Shown here piece by piece: positions 44,950 to 55,564 of a DNA stretch of 64,000 nucleotides (its first letter is position 1; every line of letters begins with the position of its first letter). Made by a program: the position numbers and the translations under genes. Source of the DNA: Hippopus hippopus. Lineage: Eukaryota > Mollusca > Bivalvia > Cardiida > Cardiidae. The DNA is taken from NCBI GenBank assembly GCA_946811185.2, contig OX328099.1, forward strand, positions 71,242,714 to 71,306,713. Direction: 5' to 3'. Under the pieces are notes generated by a model. That model ran no database searches. It was not told where the DNA came from and saw only the letters and a list, made by a program, of their open reading frames with translations.

Positions 44950-45212
44950 TATGCCATGCTCTGTGAAAAGGGACTTAATGCATCTTCAAAATGTATCGAT
45001 CTAGGTCAGCCAGCGTAGTCTGCACACGCTGCCCTCGGTTAAAAAAATTTGCTATTGGTCATTTTCTGCATGTCAAAGGACCAGTCTACCTCATGATTCA
45101 GTCAATTGTTAGAGAAAAATGATGACATAGATCCACAATAGTACGATGGCCTGCTTGGTATAATGCATCAATGAGATGCATTAAGCCCCCTTTTGCTAGA
45201 GCGCGGCTCATG
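44950..45212. repeat. MITE with GC core, near full length
   Basis: Outer ends TGCCATGCTCTGTGAAAAGG and CCTTTTGCTAGAGCGCGGC are inverted; CTTAATGCAT / ATGCATTAAG lies next inside; the core is GGTCAGCCAGCGTAGTCTGC. Best-preserved member of this family. Confidence 0.65.
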
Positions 45213-46511
45213 GAAATAGCGTTTTTTTTCCCTCAAAAAATGCATATTCTGCTTGTACTTCCATGTAGTTCAAGTAAATGTATGAACCTTGAAAATCATT
45301 TTCCTCTAAACATAGCCTTTCGTAACATAAAAAAAAGCTGTTCCTTGCCAAATTGTTACGAATAATTATGGTTTGTGGTAAAACGAGGAATATTTCTGTG
45401 AAATCATAGAAAAAAGTAAACTTGTCAATTAATTTAGATGGAAACGTTGTTTTAAAAAGGTACACTTGTTAACCCCGGCATCTGAAAGAAGGCCACTTAA
45501 GGCTGTTGAGAAATTTTTCTCTTTTAAGCTCTGTCGGTCACGTTGGTGGAGCAAAACTATTTATAGATATTTTAATTGGTGAACAGTGATTTGATAAAAT
45601 CTGTTGGACAGTTCTCGGGTAGAAGCTGTTTCAATTAAGCAAAGGTTGACGACGGACACGTTGTTACACACAGACTGAGACAGCAAATAATACACAAGGA
45701 AAGGATCAAGCTTTTCATCATATAAACAAGGCTAAGTACCAATGATTCCAACACTATTATACCCCTCAACAAAGTTAGAAGGTATACTGAAATTAGGTTG
45801 TCCGCCTGTCACTTAAAAATTGTGTCTTCTTCTCCTCCTACAGTTTCCAGCCAAATTTAATGTAATGTCAATGGAGGCCCTCCTACAATGGGAATTCGTG
45901 CACTAACATTGTACAAACAGACAGAATACCTGATTTATGCTGCGTGTAGGGGCCTATCAGCAGACAGGAGCCTAGGTCCACACCAGCCATGACACTGTGA
46001 CAGAAATGTTCAGACATTGATTTATCTTTCCTTTCCTCTTGGTCAGCTGAACTAGCACGCCAGTAATAAGAACAAATGCATATTAAAGAACTATTTATGC
46101 GTTCTCAAGACGGTCTGGTGCCGGTCTATTTCATAAAGGAGTTCTCCTTTCTGTGGTCAATGTTTTTTTTTTTTTAAACCATTATCGTGGGACTGAGTCA
46201 TTTAAATCCGCGGAACTGAAGGTTCAACCTATTAATTTAATCTAAATATTTGTCGTACTCATTTGATCTGCATTCATTTTCCGCAATAAATTTGCCATCT
46301 TTCTAAAAGTAATTTGCAAGGCAACGCAGCGGTCAGTTCCTTGAAACTGCTCCTAATTATGCTTTTCTCTTCAGAATTTAGTACTAAAGTCCGGCGCTTG
46401 CTTCCTACAAGGCTGTTTATGGACGTTTTTGCCACAGCGCTACTCTCTGATATCAAATTGCCTATACTATATCTTTTCATTCATAAAAACAGTTTTTATC
46501 CCGCATAAATT
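45213..46511. other. Interior of the TCGCGA-array element, unrecognised
   Basis: No gene-like frame. Around 45760-45870 it has TATACCCCTCAACAAAGTTA and TCTTCTTCTCCTCCTACAGT, reminiscent of another dispersed family, with no second copy in the window. Confidence 0.35.
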
Positions 46512-46818
46512 TGCTGAGCCCCGGTAACTCAGTCGGTAGCGTACAGGACTTGAGAACAGGGGCTTCTGGTTCGATCGCCGGCTCAGGCAAATTCTTTCTG
46601 AGGATTGATGATAGTCATTGCGACTGCGCCCATTCCTCTCACCACTGACCATTGTTTCAACGATGGTTGTGTGGGAAAGCAGCCAGTGGCTTGAAAAGAA
46701 TGTTGTGTGGAGTGCTGGTAAACTCCAGGAAAGGCATGGATAGCTGCACTGACCGCCGCGATATAACTGAAATAATGTTGAAAATGGCGTTAAACACCAT
46801 ACAATCAATCAATCAACC
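46512..46818 (+). mobile_element. tRNA-derived SINE, family A, plus strand
   Basis: Head GAGCCCCGGTAACTCAGTCG and GGTTCGATCGCCGG; body AGCAGCCAGTGGCTTG; tail TTAAACACCATACAATCAAT plus CAATC repeats. Full length. Confidence 0.85.
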
Positions 46819-47410
46819 AATTATCTGTAAATTAGCTTCCAATACTTGCTTTCATATGGTTAACCCATACCAAGAAGATATACTTCTAGATATTGGATAA
46901 CTGATCAATAATCATTTCAATCACTTTGGACCATTTTGAATACTATGTGTCGACCATACCAAGAACGTTCGTGCCAAAATTGTGAAAGAAACTAGGGATT
47001 TTTTTTTTTTTTCATTAAAGAAGTCCTTTTCGCGAAATCTTTTCTTTTTGCATGAAAATGTGTCTTTTTCATATATCAGACTTACTTTACAAAAAGGCCT
47101 CTTTTTTGTGGAGAGGAATCATTTTCGTCAGATGAAAGTCCTCGCCAAAATGGAGTCCTTTTCACACCTAAAATACTCCTTTTTGGAACTCTGGGAAAAC
47201 ATAGACAGGTGCACTGGCTGCCGCGATGTAAGTGAAATGATGTTGAACACCATACAAACAAATCTTTTCGTGAAAAGAAGTCCTAATTTGAAAGGGGATC
47301 TTTTTTCTTAGAATATTAAGTCCTTTCGTGAAAAGAACTTACTCCTTTTCATAAAATATAAAGTTCTTTTCGCGAAAAGAAGTTATCTTCTCAGACTCCT
47401 TTTCGTAAAA

Positions 47411-47642
47411 CCACAGGAATTTGACATTCTATAATGAAAAAATATGATTAAATAAGAAAAAAATATTCCCCTATATATAAAGAAACACAAGGAATGCAAC
47501 GCCTCGATTACCGGCGACAACACAAAAATGCCCTACCCACCCAAAAGCACCAACGAAACGAAGAGTGTTTCTTTATATATAGGGGAATATTTTTTTCTTA
47601 TTTATTCATATTTTTTCATTATAGAATGTCAAATTCCTGTGG
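47411..47642. repeat. Long hairpin, 78-bp arms
   Basis: CCACAGGAATTTGACATTCT at left and its complement AGAATGTCAAATTCCTGTGG at right continue inward for 78 bases with very few mismatches, including CCCCTATATATAAAGAAACA. The loop is 76 bases and GC-richer. TAAAA flanks both sides, possibly a target duplication. Confidence 0.88.
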
Positions 47643-47778
47643 TAAAACATACAGTCCTTTTCGCGAAAAGCAGTCATCTTGACTTCTTTTCGCGAAAAGG
47701 GTTTCCTTTTTGCGAAAAGGACTCCTTTTCACATTTTAGACGTACCCGGGACAAATGTCTTTGGGGCGAAACAGGTAT

Positions 47779-48979
47779 GTGTATTCCCCGGCCCCACTCG
47801 AAAAATAAGCCAGAATTCCCGGCCCCAACGCCCCCCCCCCACCTAAGTCTTTTATTTGCGTATCGAATATGATGAAATTAGTGTTAAATTAAAGCTTATG
47901 TTATAATGGTATATAGAAATTAAGATTTCATTCATGTAAATTTGAGATAAAAGCGTTTGAATTTTGTCGGTTTTTTTTTTTTACAAAAATGTTTCAAAAT
48001 TTTTAAAAGATAGAAATCCGGCCCCAACTTTTCAAACTTTATTTTGTCTGTGATTTACAAAAAAATTACATGGTGATAAACTACATAATTTAAGCTTTGA
48101 AATGGTACTTTGAAAATTAAATTTGACGCAGGCATTGTTGAGTTATTAGCTTTTCAATTTCATCCATTTTCAGAGAAAAATATTTTGAAAATTGAATCAA
48201 GTAACATATCCGGCCCCTGTATATAAAATTCAATGATTCATCAAATCTAGAAAATCTTGATATAAATTCAAAGTTTATAATAAGCTCATAAATGGTGTGT
48301 AGAAATAAGAAATTGATGCAGGGTTTTCTGTGCTAGAACGGTTCAGATTTTATCAATTCTTGGAAAGATTATACATGGAATTATGGAAAAATTAACATAT
48401 CCGCCCCCTATGTTTTAGACTTAATTATATATCTAAAATCCAATTTTTAATAAGATTACAGACTGCATAATATAAGCTTTTGAACGAAAGCTAAAATCGT
48501 AAACTTTCATTTAGAAATAGTTTTTGCGATGTTTTTGATGGAATAAAAGATTTAGTATAGGGGCCGGATTTGTGAGAAAAGTCATTAAATTTCATCGTGG
48601 GTCGATCATTTCAAAGACCTATTATTCTATTATTTTCTATCGAAATCTATTTATTTTTATACTTTTGAACAGCTTATACTATACACTTTCATTTAGAAAT
48701 AGTTACCGCGATGTTTTCTACGAAATAAAGGATTTAGCATGGGGCCGGATTTGTGTAATTAATGAAATATCTCGAAGAAAATACGAAAATCTTTCCTATT
48801 TTTGATCGACAATATTTCAGAAAGTATTTCGATTATCATAATGTATTTTATATCATATAAAAGGGTGATATCTAGGCTTTAATTTGATACTGATTTCGGC
48901 AGAATCAAATAATGAATAAAAGATTTAGAGGGGAGGGGGGCGTTTTGGCTTATTTTTCGAGTGGGGCCGGGGAATACAC
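47779..48979. mobile_element. 1.2-kb element with perfect 34-bp TIRs
   Basis: GTGTATTCCCCGGCCCCACT plus 14 more bases at 47779-47812 is exactly inverted at 48946-48979. The interior repeats a GGGGCCGG-type motif about every 200 bases (near 48010, 48210, 48400, 48560 and 48740). No coding frame. It lies within text that repeats on both flanks (CTTTGGGGCGAAAC / CTTTGCCGGGCGAAAC). Confidence 0.85.
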
Positions 48980-49022
48980 TTTGCCGGGCGAAACGTCTTA
49001 CGACGGGTCGGTCTATTCACTC

Positions 49023-49071
49023 CACGAGACACCACGACACTCCCCGACACCACAAGACACCCCACGACACC
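49023..49071 (+). repeat. Short GACACCMC array
   Basis: Five or so units of GACACC(A/C)C, e.g. CGAGACACCACGACACTCCC. No inverted partner was found in the window. Confidence 0.6.
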
Positions 49072-49696
49072 AAACTATCGATATGTAATGTCATTAGAAA
49101 TGTCTAAAACATGTTTATATGTAATACTTACTATTGTGTTACTTATTTTCCCTCATATATTCCAATTATTACGAGACCTTTTACTAAGAGTAATATACAT
49201 CTACACTGCCGAGTTCTGGGCCAGGTAAAAAATTATTTTACTCAAATCTGCTTATAGATTTATATCCAAGCTTAAATTGAGTTCATTATTGGAAGATAAT
49301 TTCATTAAAATTTGACAGACTTAAGTAACGTCCTGAAATCCTTAGCTGACCGTCAAACACATTTCAGACTCAAAGTTCTCAGGAAAATAATGGACATTTG
49401 TTCTGAATTTAGTCTGTTTATTGTTCTGAATTTAGTCCGTTTATTTTGCGCAGTTGAATCTGAAACACTGTATGAACTCAGGATTTGAGAATGTTGATAC
49501 GGTCTGTTAAGGTTTTGAGTAAGAATCGAACCTATGATCTCCAGGTTTCGAATATTCACCGTTACAACTGAGCAGGGATCGTATATAACACTGTTGTATA
49601 CAGTATTTTCTTCATTTCTACATTTTGATCCATGGTTCATAAATACCGATTGTTACTACGTGTGGAAAACAATTTTGCTTACTTTTGTCTTGACCA

Positions 49697-49850
49697 GCCC
49701 ATACAGCTCAGGTGGTATAGCGTAGGATTTGTAAACCGTCAAGTTTCGGGTCACTTGAGGGAGTGGGTTCGATTCCCACGGCTGGCCATCTAAAGTTACT
49801 AATATTCTTTCGGATAAGACGTTATTAAACCGAGGTCCGACGGTGCTATG
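49697..49850 (+). mobile_element. tRNA-like SINE, family C
   Basis: CCAGCCCATACAGCTCAGGT pairs at its start with GGCTGG at the end of a 95-base tRNA-like fold, with box B GGGTTCGATTCCC. It is followed by TTTCGGATAAGACGTTATTA and AACCGAGGTCC, text seen downstream of SINE heads in many animals. A long insert sits where a tRNA variable arm would be. Confidence 0.6.
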
Positions 49851-49861
49851 TACCGAGTACG

Positions 49862-50091
49862 TTAACCCTTTACCAAACAATCCCTGGTTTTTACGACCCT
49901 GAGATAGAAACCTTTTGAAAACATTGTGAGAAAAGGAGAAAATGCTGGTAACCAACATTTTCTCCTTTTTTCCACAATGTTTACTACCCTGCTGGAAACA
50001 AATTTCAATTTTTGAGTTACGTTTATTTTGTCGTCTGCAAGTGCTTTCAATTTGGTCTAGTCCAAAATTTTGTCGTTTGAGAAAGGGTTAA
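49862..50091. repeat. Hairpin MITE copy
   Basis: TTAACCCTTTACCAAACAAT to TTTGAGAAAGGGTTAA; about nine differences from the 27686-27909 copy are visible by eye. Confidence 0.8.
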
Positions 50092-50271
50092 AGAACCAGA
50101 CGTAACTTAGGATGGGTTTCGTCCTGTATCTTGCACTATCCCCCGTAACATATCTAACAGCATGGGGGTGGGCGTTGCCCATAGATACAACTGGTGGTTG
50201 CGACGATAAATAAACGCAAATCCAATCAATCTACTTTTATGTTCCATTGATCACAACTCACGTTTCGATTT

Positions 50272-51350
50272 TTAGCTCCACTGGCCGAAGGCCAGCGGGC
50301 TTATGTCATGGCCCGTTGTCCGTCGTGCGTCCGTCCGTCCGTCCGTCCGTGCGTTAACTTTTATTTTAAACATCTTCTTCTCTGAAACTACCTATCCAAT
50401 TTTGATGAAACTTCACAGAAATGATCCTGCCATGGTCCTCTTCAGAATTTCTTGAAAGAATTTGATTCCTTCAAAAACTCTGGTTGCCATGGCAACAAAA
50501 CTTAAAAAATATTGGAAATCTTCGAAAATCTTCTTGTCTGAAACCATAAGGCCTAGGGCTACCAAATTTGGCATGTAGCTTTGTCTAGTGGGCCTCTATC
50601 AAGTTTCTTCAAATTATAGCCCTGGGGTTATATTTGACCCCGCCCCGGGGGTCACAAGTTTTACATTGGCTTAAATAGGGAAAACTTTAGAAATCTCCCT
50701 GTACCTAGCCATAAGGCCTAGGGCTACCAAATTTTGCATGTGGCTTTATCTAGTGGGCCTCTACCAAGAGTGCCCAAATTATAGCCCTTGGGTCAAATTT
50801 GACCCCCACCCCGGGGGTCACAAGTTTTACATGGGCTTATTTAGGGAAAACGTCAGAAATCTCCCTGTACCTAGCCATAAGGCCTAGGGCTACCAAATTT
50901 TGCATGTGGCTTTATCTAGTGGGCCTCTACCAAGAGTGCCCAAATTATAGCCCTGGGGTCAAAATTGGCCCTGCCCCGGGGGTCACAAGTTTTACATGGG
51001 CTTATATAGAGAAAACTTAAGAAATCTCCCTGTACTTATTCATAAAGCGTAGGGCTACCAAATTTCGCATGTAGCTATATCTAGAGGGCCTTCACCAAGA
51101 GTGCGTAAATTATAGCCCTAGGATGGAATTTGATTCATCCCGAGGGGTCAGAAGTTTTACATGGGCTTATATAGTGAAATCTTTAGAAATCTTCTTGTTA
51201 CTAACCATATGAACTAGGGCTACCAATTTTAGTCCTGTCTCAGGGATCTTATGTTCAAAACCAATTGGCCAAGTATTGTAATGTTTGGCATGTAGGGATT
51301 TTACGTATTAGCCAGTGGAGCTATACAGGGCCATCATGTCCCTCTTGTTT
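50272..51350 (+). mobile_element. Helentron-like element, complete
   Basis: Starts TTTTTAGCTCCACTGGCCGA with the CTGGCCGAAGGCCAG hairpin and CGTCCGTCC runs, and ends CCAGTGGAGCTATACAGGGC and CATCATGTCCCTCTTGTTT. About four units of 140 bases (GGGCTACCAAATTTTGCATG, GACCCC..CCGGGGGTCACAAG, TTTTACATGGGCTTA). Confidence 0.7.
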
Positions 51351-52671
51351 CTCTATATCGAATCTTCGTTTGCCAAATTCCGTTACTTATAAGCTTTTGA
51401 AATTACACTTCATTTCAACGGTAACATTTCGTTGTTAAAGCTTTCACATAAAATTATCCATTTTGTATTTTATATAAACACTAAAGGTGTCAATGGTAAT
51501 TTCGTTATATAGTTCTGTGTTTCAATCCAGATTTGGTTACATGCAAAGCTCCAGTGTTAAGTCTCTGCAGTTACATTTTCCTCCCAAAATCTGACTATTC
51601 TCATGTACATTCATCAAAATTCACATTTCCGGCCTATATTTTTGTGTTAATTAATTTACATGTATACTTCATTTACCTACATTCCAGTATTTAAGCTTTT
51701 AAAAGTACATTCGTAACATTCCGTTGTTGCTGCATCCAAATTCCGTAACATTCCGCGAATTAGGCATCTACATTTCGTAACATTCCGATAATTAGGCAGG
51801 CCCTCTTTTTGGCTACAGGCGATCGTTCGTTACTTTAGATATAATTACAAGACAAATTTTCTATGCATGCCATCATAGAAGCCGCAATTAATTAGAGAAC
51901 AATTTCAGAAATACTGTATTGAACCTCTTGAAAATTTGTTATCACATTATTGTATCGGTTTCCCTCCCAACAGATGGAACATCGTGACAAATGGTACTAA
52001 AGTACACGGGAATAAGATTAAACCAGAATACAATAGGTGCTCTAATTCTAAGGAAAAAAAGGAAAAAGTTAAGACAGGAATCTTAAACTTGTTATTAGTA
52101 TTGTCATTGTCATTATTATTATTATTATTAATGTTATTATTATTAAAAAGTGATTATGTTTATGTTAAAAAAAACCATGTATATACATGGGAATTTCAAA
52201 TTTTCTACTCGAAATTTGAAAATACACTAGATAAATTGTACATTCAAGTAAACCATTGTTTCAATGATTTCTTCAAAACAAACTTCTTTAACTAGACTAA
52301 GTGGCCTCAAAGACAATACTGTCTGAATTTAAGTTACGTAATGTTTAGATCGTGGCTATACATGTAAATCCATGTTACAAGTCTTATCAGTGATCTTTTC
52401 TCTGAATATTTAACAACTTTCTTCCACAACATGATCTCTTTGCTTTTCAAAAAGTGTCTAAGCCTGCTTGTAATAGAGTCAACCTATGCATTTCTACTCC
52501 GGAATCAGAGACCTTTGCATTGCATCTTCAAAATTCTTCTAACCATGACCTACATGGTTGGCAAAAACCACATTTCTATTATTCCTGAAGTGGCAGCCAC
52601 CAAAAAAACAAAATTAATAACAATGTCTTTGAGGATCTGGATCTATTCAAATAACTGAAACTATATATATA
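51351..52671. other. Unrecognised AT-rich stretch
   Basis: Contains repeated CATTTCGTAACATTCCG-like phrases (51400-51800) and an ATT microsatellite (52115-52147). The 119-codon frame over it is mostly a Leu run from that microsatellite. Confidence 0.4.
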
Positions 52672-54201
52672 TTGAACCAAAAAATAAACTTCCCCTGTGT
52701 TTAAGTGCAAATGCAATGTTATTAAAAAAAATCAAAATATCAGATGACCTACATATATTCGGGCGAACGATTATGTGTCCGATAAAACAAATTTTAACTC
52801 GATTGAAAGCATTTTGCAGAAGAAACCCGCTGAAAGCGATTTTCACGTGCATGCACGGACCAGTATAATTCGTGTATATTTTTTGAAACCTTTCAGTCTA
52901 ATTTTATAGACTTTCATGTCAATAAGAAAAAGACGTTGAAAAAAATTAAATTCTTTTTAGTTTTCTTTATTTTTGATATGCCTAGAATTCCGCAAAATTT
53001 ACGCGAACGTGCCATTGGCATGCTTAATGCTGGTATGACGATGAATGCTGTTGCTATGAATATTGGATATTCTACTCGTGCTATTCGACACCTTAGGCAA
53101 CGTTTTCAAGCAACAGGGCGTACGGAAGATCGACCACGTAGTGGACGTCCTCGCGTCACGACGCGCGGCCAAGACTGCTATATTCGGAACACCCACCTAC
53201 GCAATCGCTTTCAAACTGCCACAGCCACTGCTGCTAACACCCCTGGTACACATAACAACCGTATATCTGCCCAAACTGTGCGCAATCGCTTGCGCGAGGG
53301 TGGGCTACGTGCACGTCGTCCATACGTTGGTTGTGTTTTGACGCGACGTAACCGCGTAAATCGTGTTAACTGGGCACGTACACACCAACGCTGGCTTAGA
53401 CAACAATGGAATAGCGTTCTTTTCTCTGACGAGTCGAGGTTTTCCATTCATCGAGGTGATGGCAGGGTTCGAGTATACCGTAGGAGAAATGAACTTTATG
53501 CCGACTGTTGCGTACTTGGACGAGATCGTTTTGGGGGTGGGGGTTCTGTTTTGGTCTGGGCGGGCATTGCAAATGGCTTTCGCACTAATCTCGTCGTTAT
53601 CGAAGGGGATTTGAATGCCCAACGCTACCGAGATGAAATTCTTGCGAGGCACGTTATCCCACTGTTTGAAAATAATGCCAATATCATTCTTTTTCAGCAT
53701 GATAATGCCACAAGCCATACAGCTAGGGACAATGTGAATTTCCTCAGGGCGAATAACATTGCATTTATTAATGACTGGCCTGCCAAAAGCCCTGATCTGA
53801 ATCCCATTGAACACCTTTGGGATAATTTGGACCAGCGTGTTAGACGTCGCCCTATTCCACCGTCAAACGTCATTCAGCTAAGACAAGCCTTAATTCAGGA
53901 ATGGAACAACATTCCACAAGCCGAAATCAATACACTTATCCGTTCTATGCGCCAACGATGCCAGGCAGTCCTTCATGCTGAAGGTGGTCATACCCGGTAT
54001 TAATTTGTGATTTTGGTGAGCGACCGCTTCCGCATTTTAACTACCATTTCACTACTTTTGGATAAACCTTCAGCAATAATTTTTTTCACACAAAGTCGCA
54101 ATAAAATACTCTTTCAATGCATATAAATCTAGTTTAATCCTGATTTTCATATTTGTGTATATCTGCACTTAAACACAGGGGAAGTTTCTTTTTTGGTTCA
54201 G
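52672..54201 (+). mobile_element. Tc1-like transposon, apparently intact
   Basis: TIRs of 38 bases at 52672-52709 and 54164-54201 (TGAACCAAAAAA..AAACTTCCCCTGTG core) differ at two positions only; TA flanks both ends (52670-52671, 54202-54203). Length 1,530 bases, with one uninterrupted transposase gene. No other mobile element has inserted into it, which suggests a young copy. Confidence 0.95.
52978..54003 (+). CDS. Tc1-like transposase, full length
   Basis: Catalyses cut-and-paste excision and TA-targeted insertion. 341 residues from ATG 52978, the typical Tc1 size of about 340. Seen: a paired-like DNA-binding half (MPRIPQNLRERAIGML, then a second helix-turn-helix), the GRPR hook (RPRSGRPRVTT, about residues 52-62), and a catalytic domain with Asp151 (FSDESRF), Asp242 (QHDNATSH) and Glu278 (NPIEHLW). 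There are 35 residues between Asp242 and Glu278, against 34 in classical Tc1, so this is DD35E by my count. No stop or frameshift. Codon use is richer in CG than the surrounding AT-rich DNA. The only ATG before the first helix is at 52978; the open frame extends 14 codons upstream without a start. Confidence 0.95.
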   Translation: MPRIPQNLRERAIGMLNAGMTMNAVAMNIGYSTRAIRHLRQRFQATGRTEDRPRSGRPRVTTRGQDCYIRNTHLRNRFQTATATAANTPGTHNNRISAQTVRNRLREGGLRARRPYVGCVLTRRNRVNRVNWARTHQRWLRQQWNSVLFSDESRFSIHRGDGRVRVYRRRNELYADCCVLGRDRFGGGGSVLVWAGIANGFRTNLVVIEGDLNAQRYRDEILARHVIPLFENNANIILFQHDNATSHTARDNVNFLRANNIAFINDWPAKSPDLNPIEHLWDNLDQRVRRRPIPPSNVIQLRQALIQEWNNIPQAEINTLIRSMRQRCQAVLHAEGGHTRY

Positions 54202-54449
54202 TATATTTTGTTGAATAAAAGAAGTTTGAACAATTTTCTGCACAGGCCTTGTACAGACCAACAAAAAATCTATTGTAAATCATACAGCCATTCCAAACAT
54301 TTGACAAGCAGCGACGTAAAAAAATGTATATGCACAGTTATAGGTTAGGTAATAACTTTAACCCTTCAAGAACACAATAAAATTAATATACTATGTAAGA
54401 AAAAAGTTAAGCAAAATTTTTTTATGTTTACAATGTCTTATAAAAATAT

Positions 54450-54920
54450 CATAAAGGCTATGTGCTGTCTGATCTTGATCTACTTCTGTCATTTTTGAGA
54501 AGTTTCAACCCTCAGAGCAATAGGCACCACTTTGGTTGGATCTTTAGACAATAATTATGTACATCATGATCTTTTTTTTTTGCACGGATATCGTAGATCA
54601 GGATCAAACTGTATAGTCTGCAATTCTGAATTTCATGAAATAGTCTGGCAATGAAAATACAGTGTTATGGTTTATTTCCTGCTTTAATACGTCCGTTTCG
54701 TCATGAATCTTTAACCCTTATCCTGCTACATAACTAAAATGAAATTTTCAATTCGATAGGAAAAACCCAAATATTGCTTTTTCAAAGGTATGTTTTGGGG
54801 AATAATTTCTCCTTAGTTGACAGTGTAGATCCAAGATCAGACTGCACGTTCTGTGCTGTCTGATCTTGATCTACGCTGTCCGCAAAAGGTCGGTGAGTCG
54901 TGCGTAGCAGCCTAAGGGTT
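54450..54920. repeat. TTAA-ended MITE with GATCTACACTGTC hairpin
   Basis: Best copy 54710-54920: TTAACCCTTATCCTGCTAC and GTAGCAGCCTAAGGGTTAA ends, with centre GTGTAGATCCAAGATCAGAC against GTCTGATCTTGATCTACGCT. A partial copy is at 54455-54625. The centre alone recurs near 11690, 17450, 19430, 32445 and 57060. Confidence 0.65.
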
Positions 54921-55417
54921 AACACAATCCCTGATTTCATTTATCTAGAACTGTATGGGCTAAAAATAGTTTGTAAGTTATTGGAGAGGTCATCAGACCT
55001 CTCCAACTGTGGTGAGTTTAAAAGGCTGACTGCCAAAGAATTTGCTGTCTAAATCCATTTTTCTTGCGAAATTGTTCTGATACACAGTCTGTTTCGTCAT
55101 GGTTTTGTAAATAAAGCGAAATCAAAAAACCGAAACAGGTAATAGACGTGGTTTATTTTTATATGACGAATTTCAGAAAAGATTTGTTATATTAATTTGC
55201 CATGGTTGCAAATGACCTCTAAATAATTGTATTTTTTGATTAAGCAAATAAATCTAAGCAGAAGAAAAAATAAGAAGAATTTCGTTAAAAAAGAGAAAGA
55301 AGACCGCTGGACAAGATCATGCGACTTGAAAACACGACAAGAAGGTCAAATAACCGTCATGTAAAGCATATGAGGTTTCTGCGCGGCGGTTTTTTTACTT
55401 GTTTGTTTAGGTTTCTA

Positions 55418-55564
55418 GTCAACTCGTACCTAAGTCAACTCGTACCTTAGTCAACTCGTACCTGTTTTGGTCAACTCGTACCTGATTTTTGGTCAACTCG
55501 TACCTACCCGAGTCAACTCGTACCTATTTTGGTCAACTCGTACCTGTTTTGGTTAACTCGTACC
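55418..55564 (+). repeat. Left terminal motif array of the MULE
   Basis: Units start at 55418, 55434, 55450, 55470, 55492, 55512, 55532 and 55552 (the last is GTTAACTCGTACC). Spacers are TAA, TTA, TGTTTTG, TGATTTTTG, TACCCGA, TATTTTG and TGTTTTG. Confidence 0.95.

Larger units (their letters stand above)
44233..47746. mobile_element. 3.5-kb element with CCTTTTCGCGAAAAGG motif arrays
   Basis: Left array 44247-44402 and scattered right arrays at 47020-47045, 47085-47170, 47270-47410 and 47650-47735 consist of the palindrome CCTTTTCGCGAAAAGG and variants (GACTCCTTTTCGCG, TTTTACGAAAAG). The outermost bases are inverted: GTACGATAAAATG at 44233 and CATTTTAGACGTAC ending about 47746. The interior holds two SINEs, a GC-core MITE and about 1.3 kb of unrecognised DNA, with no transposase. 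Confidence 0.6.

Noticed and set aside
49697..49790. A functional tRNA gene
   Set aside because: The fold has a long extra segment, imperfect acceptor pairing, and is followed by typical SINE body text, so a SINE head is more likely.
51936..52295. 119-codon frame with a hydrophobic run, possible membrane protein
   Set aside because: The Leu stretch is the translation of a TTATTA microsatellite, and nothing else in it is conserved.
52785..52830. Hairpin-MITE fragment inside the Tc1-like element (AAATTTTAACTCGATTGAAAGC)
   Set aside because: Only about 30 bases resemble the MITE, no hairpin or end is present, and chance similarity in AT-rich DNA is likely.
53305..53814. 169-codon minus-strand frame
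   Set aside because: Antisense shadow of the Tc1-like transposase, which has all catalytic motifs on the plus strand.
55418..55564. Regular short direct repeats resembling a CRISPR array
   Set aside because: Spacers are only 3-9 bases and partly similar to each other, an inverted set lies at the other end of a transposon, and the DNA is eukaryotic.
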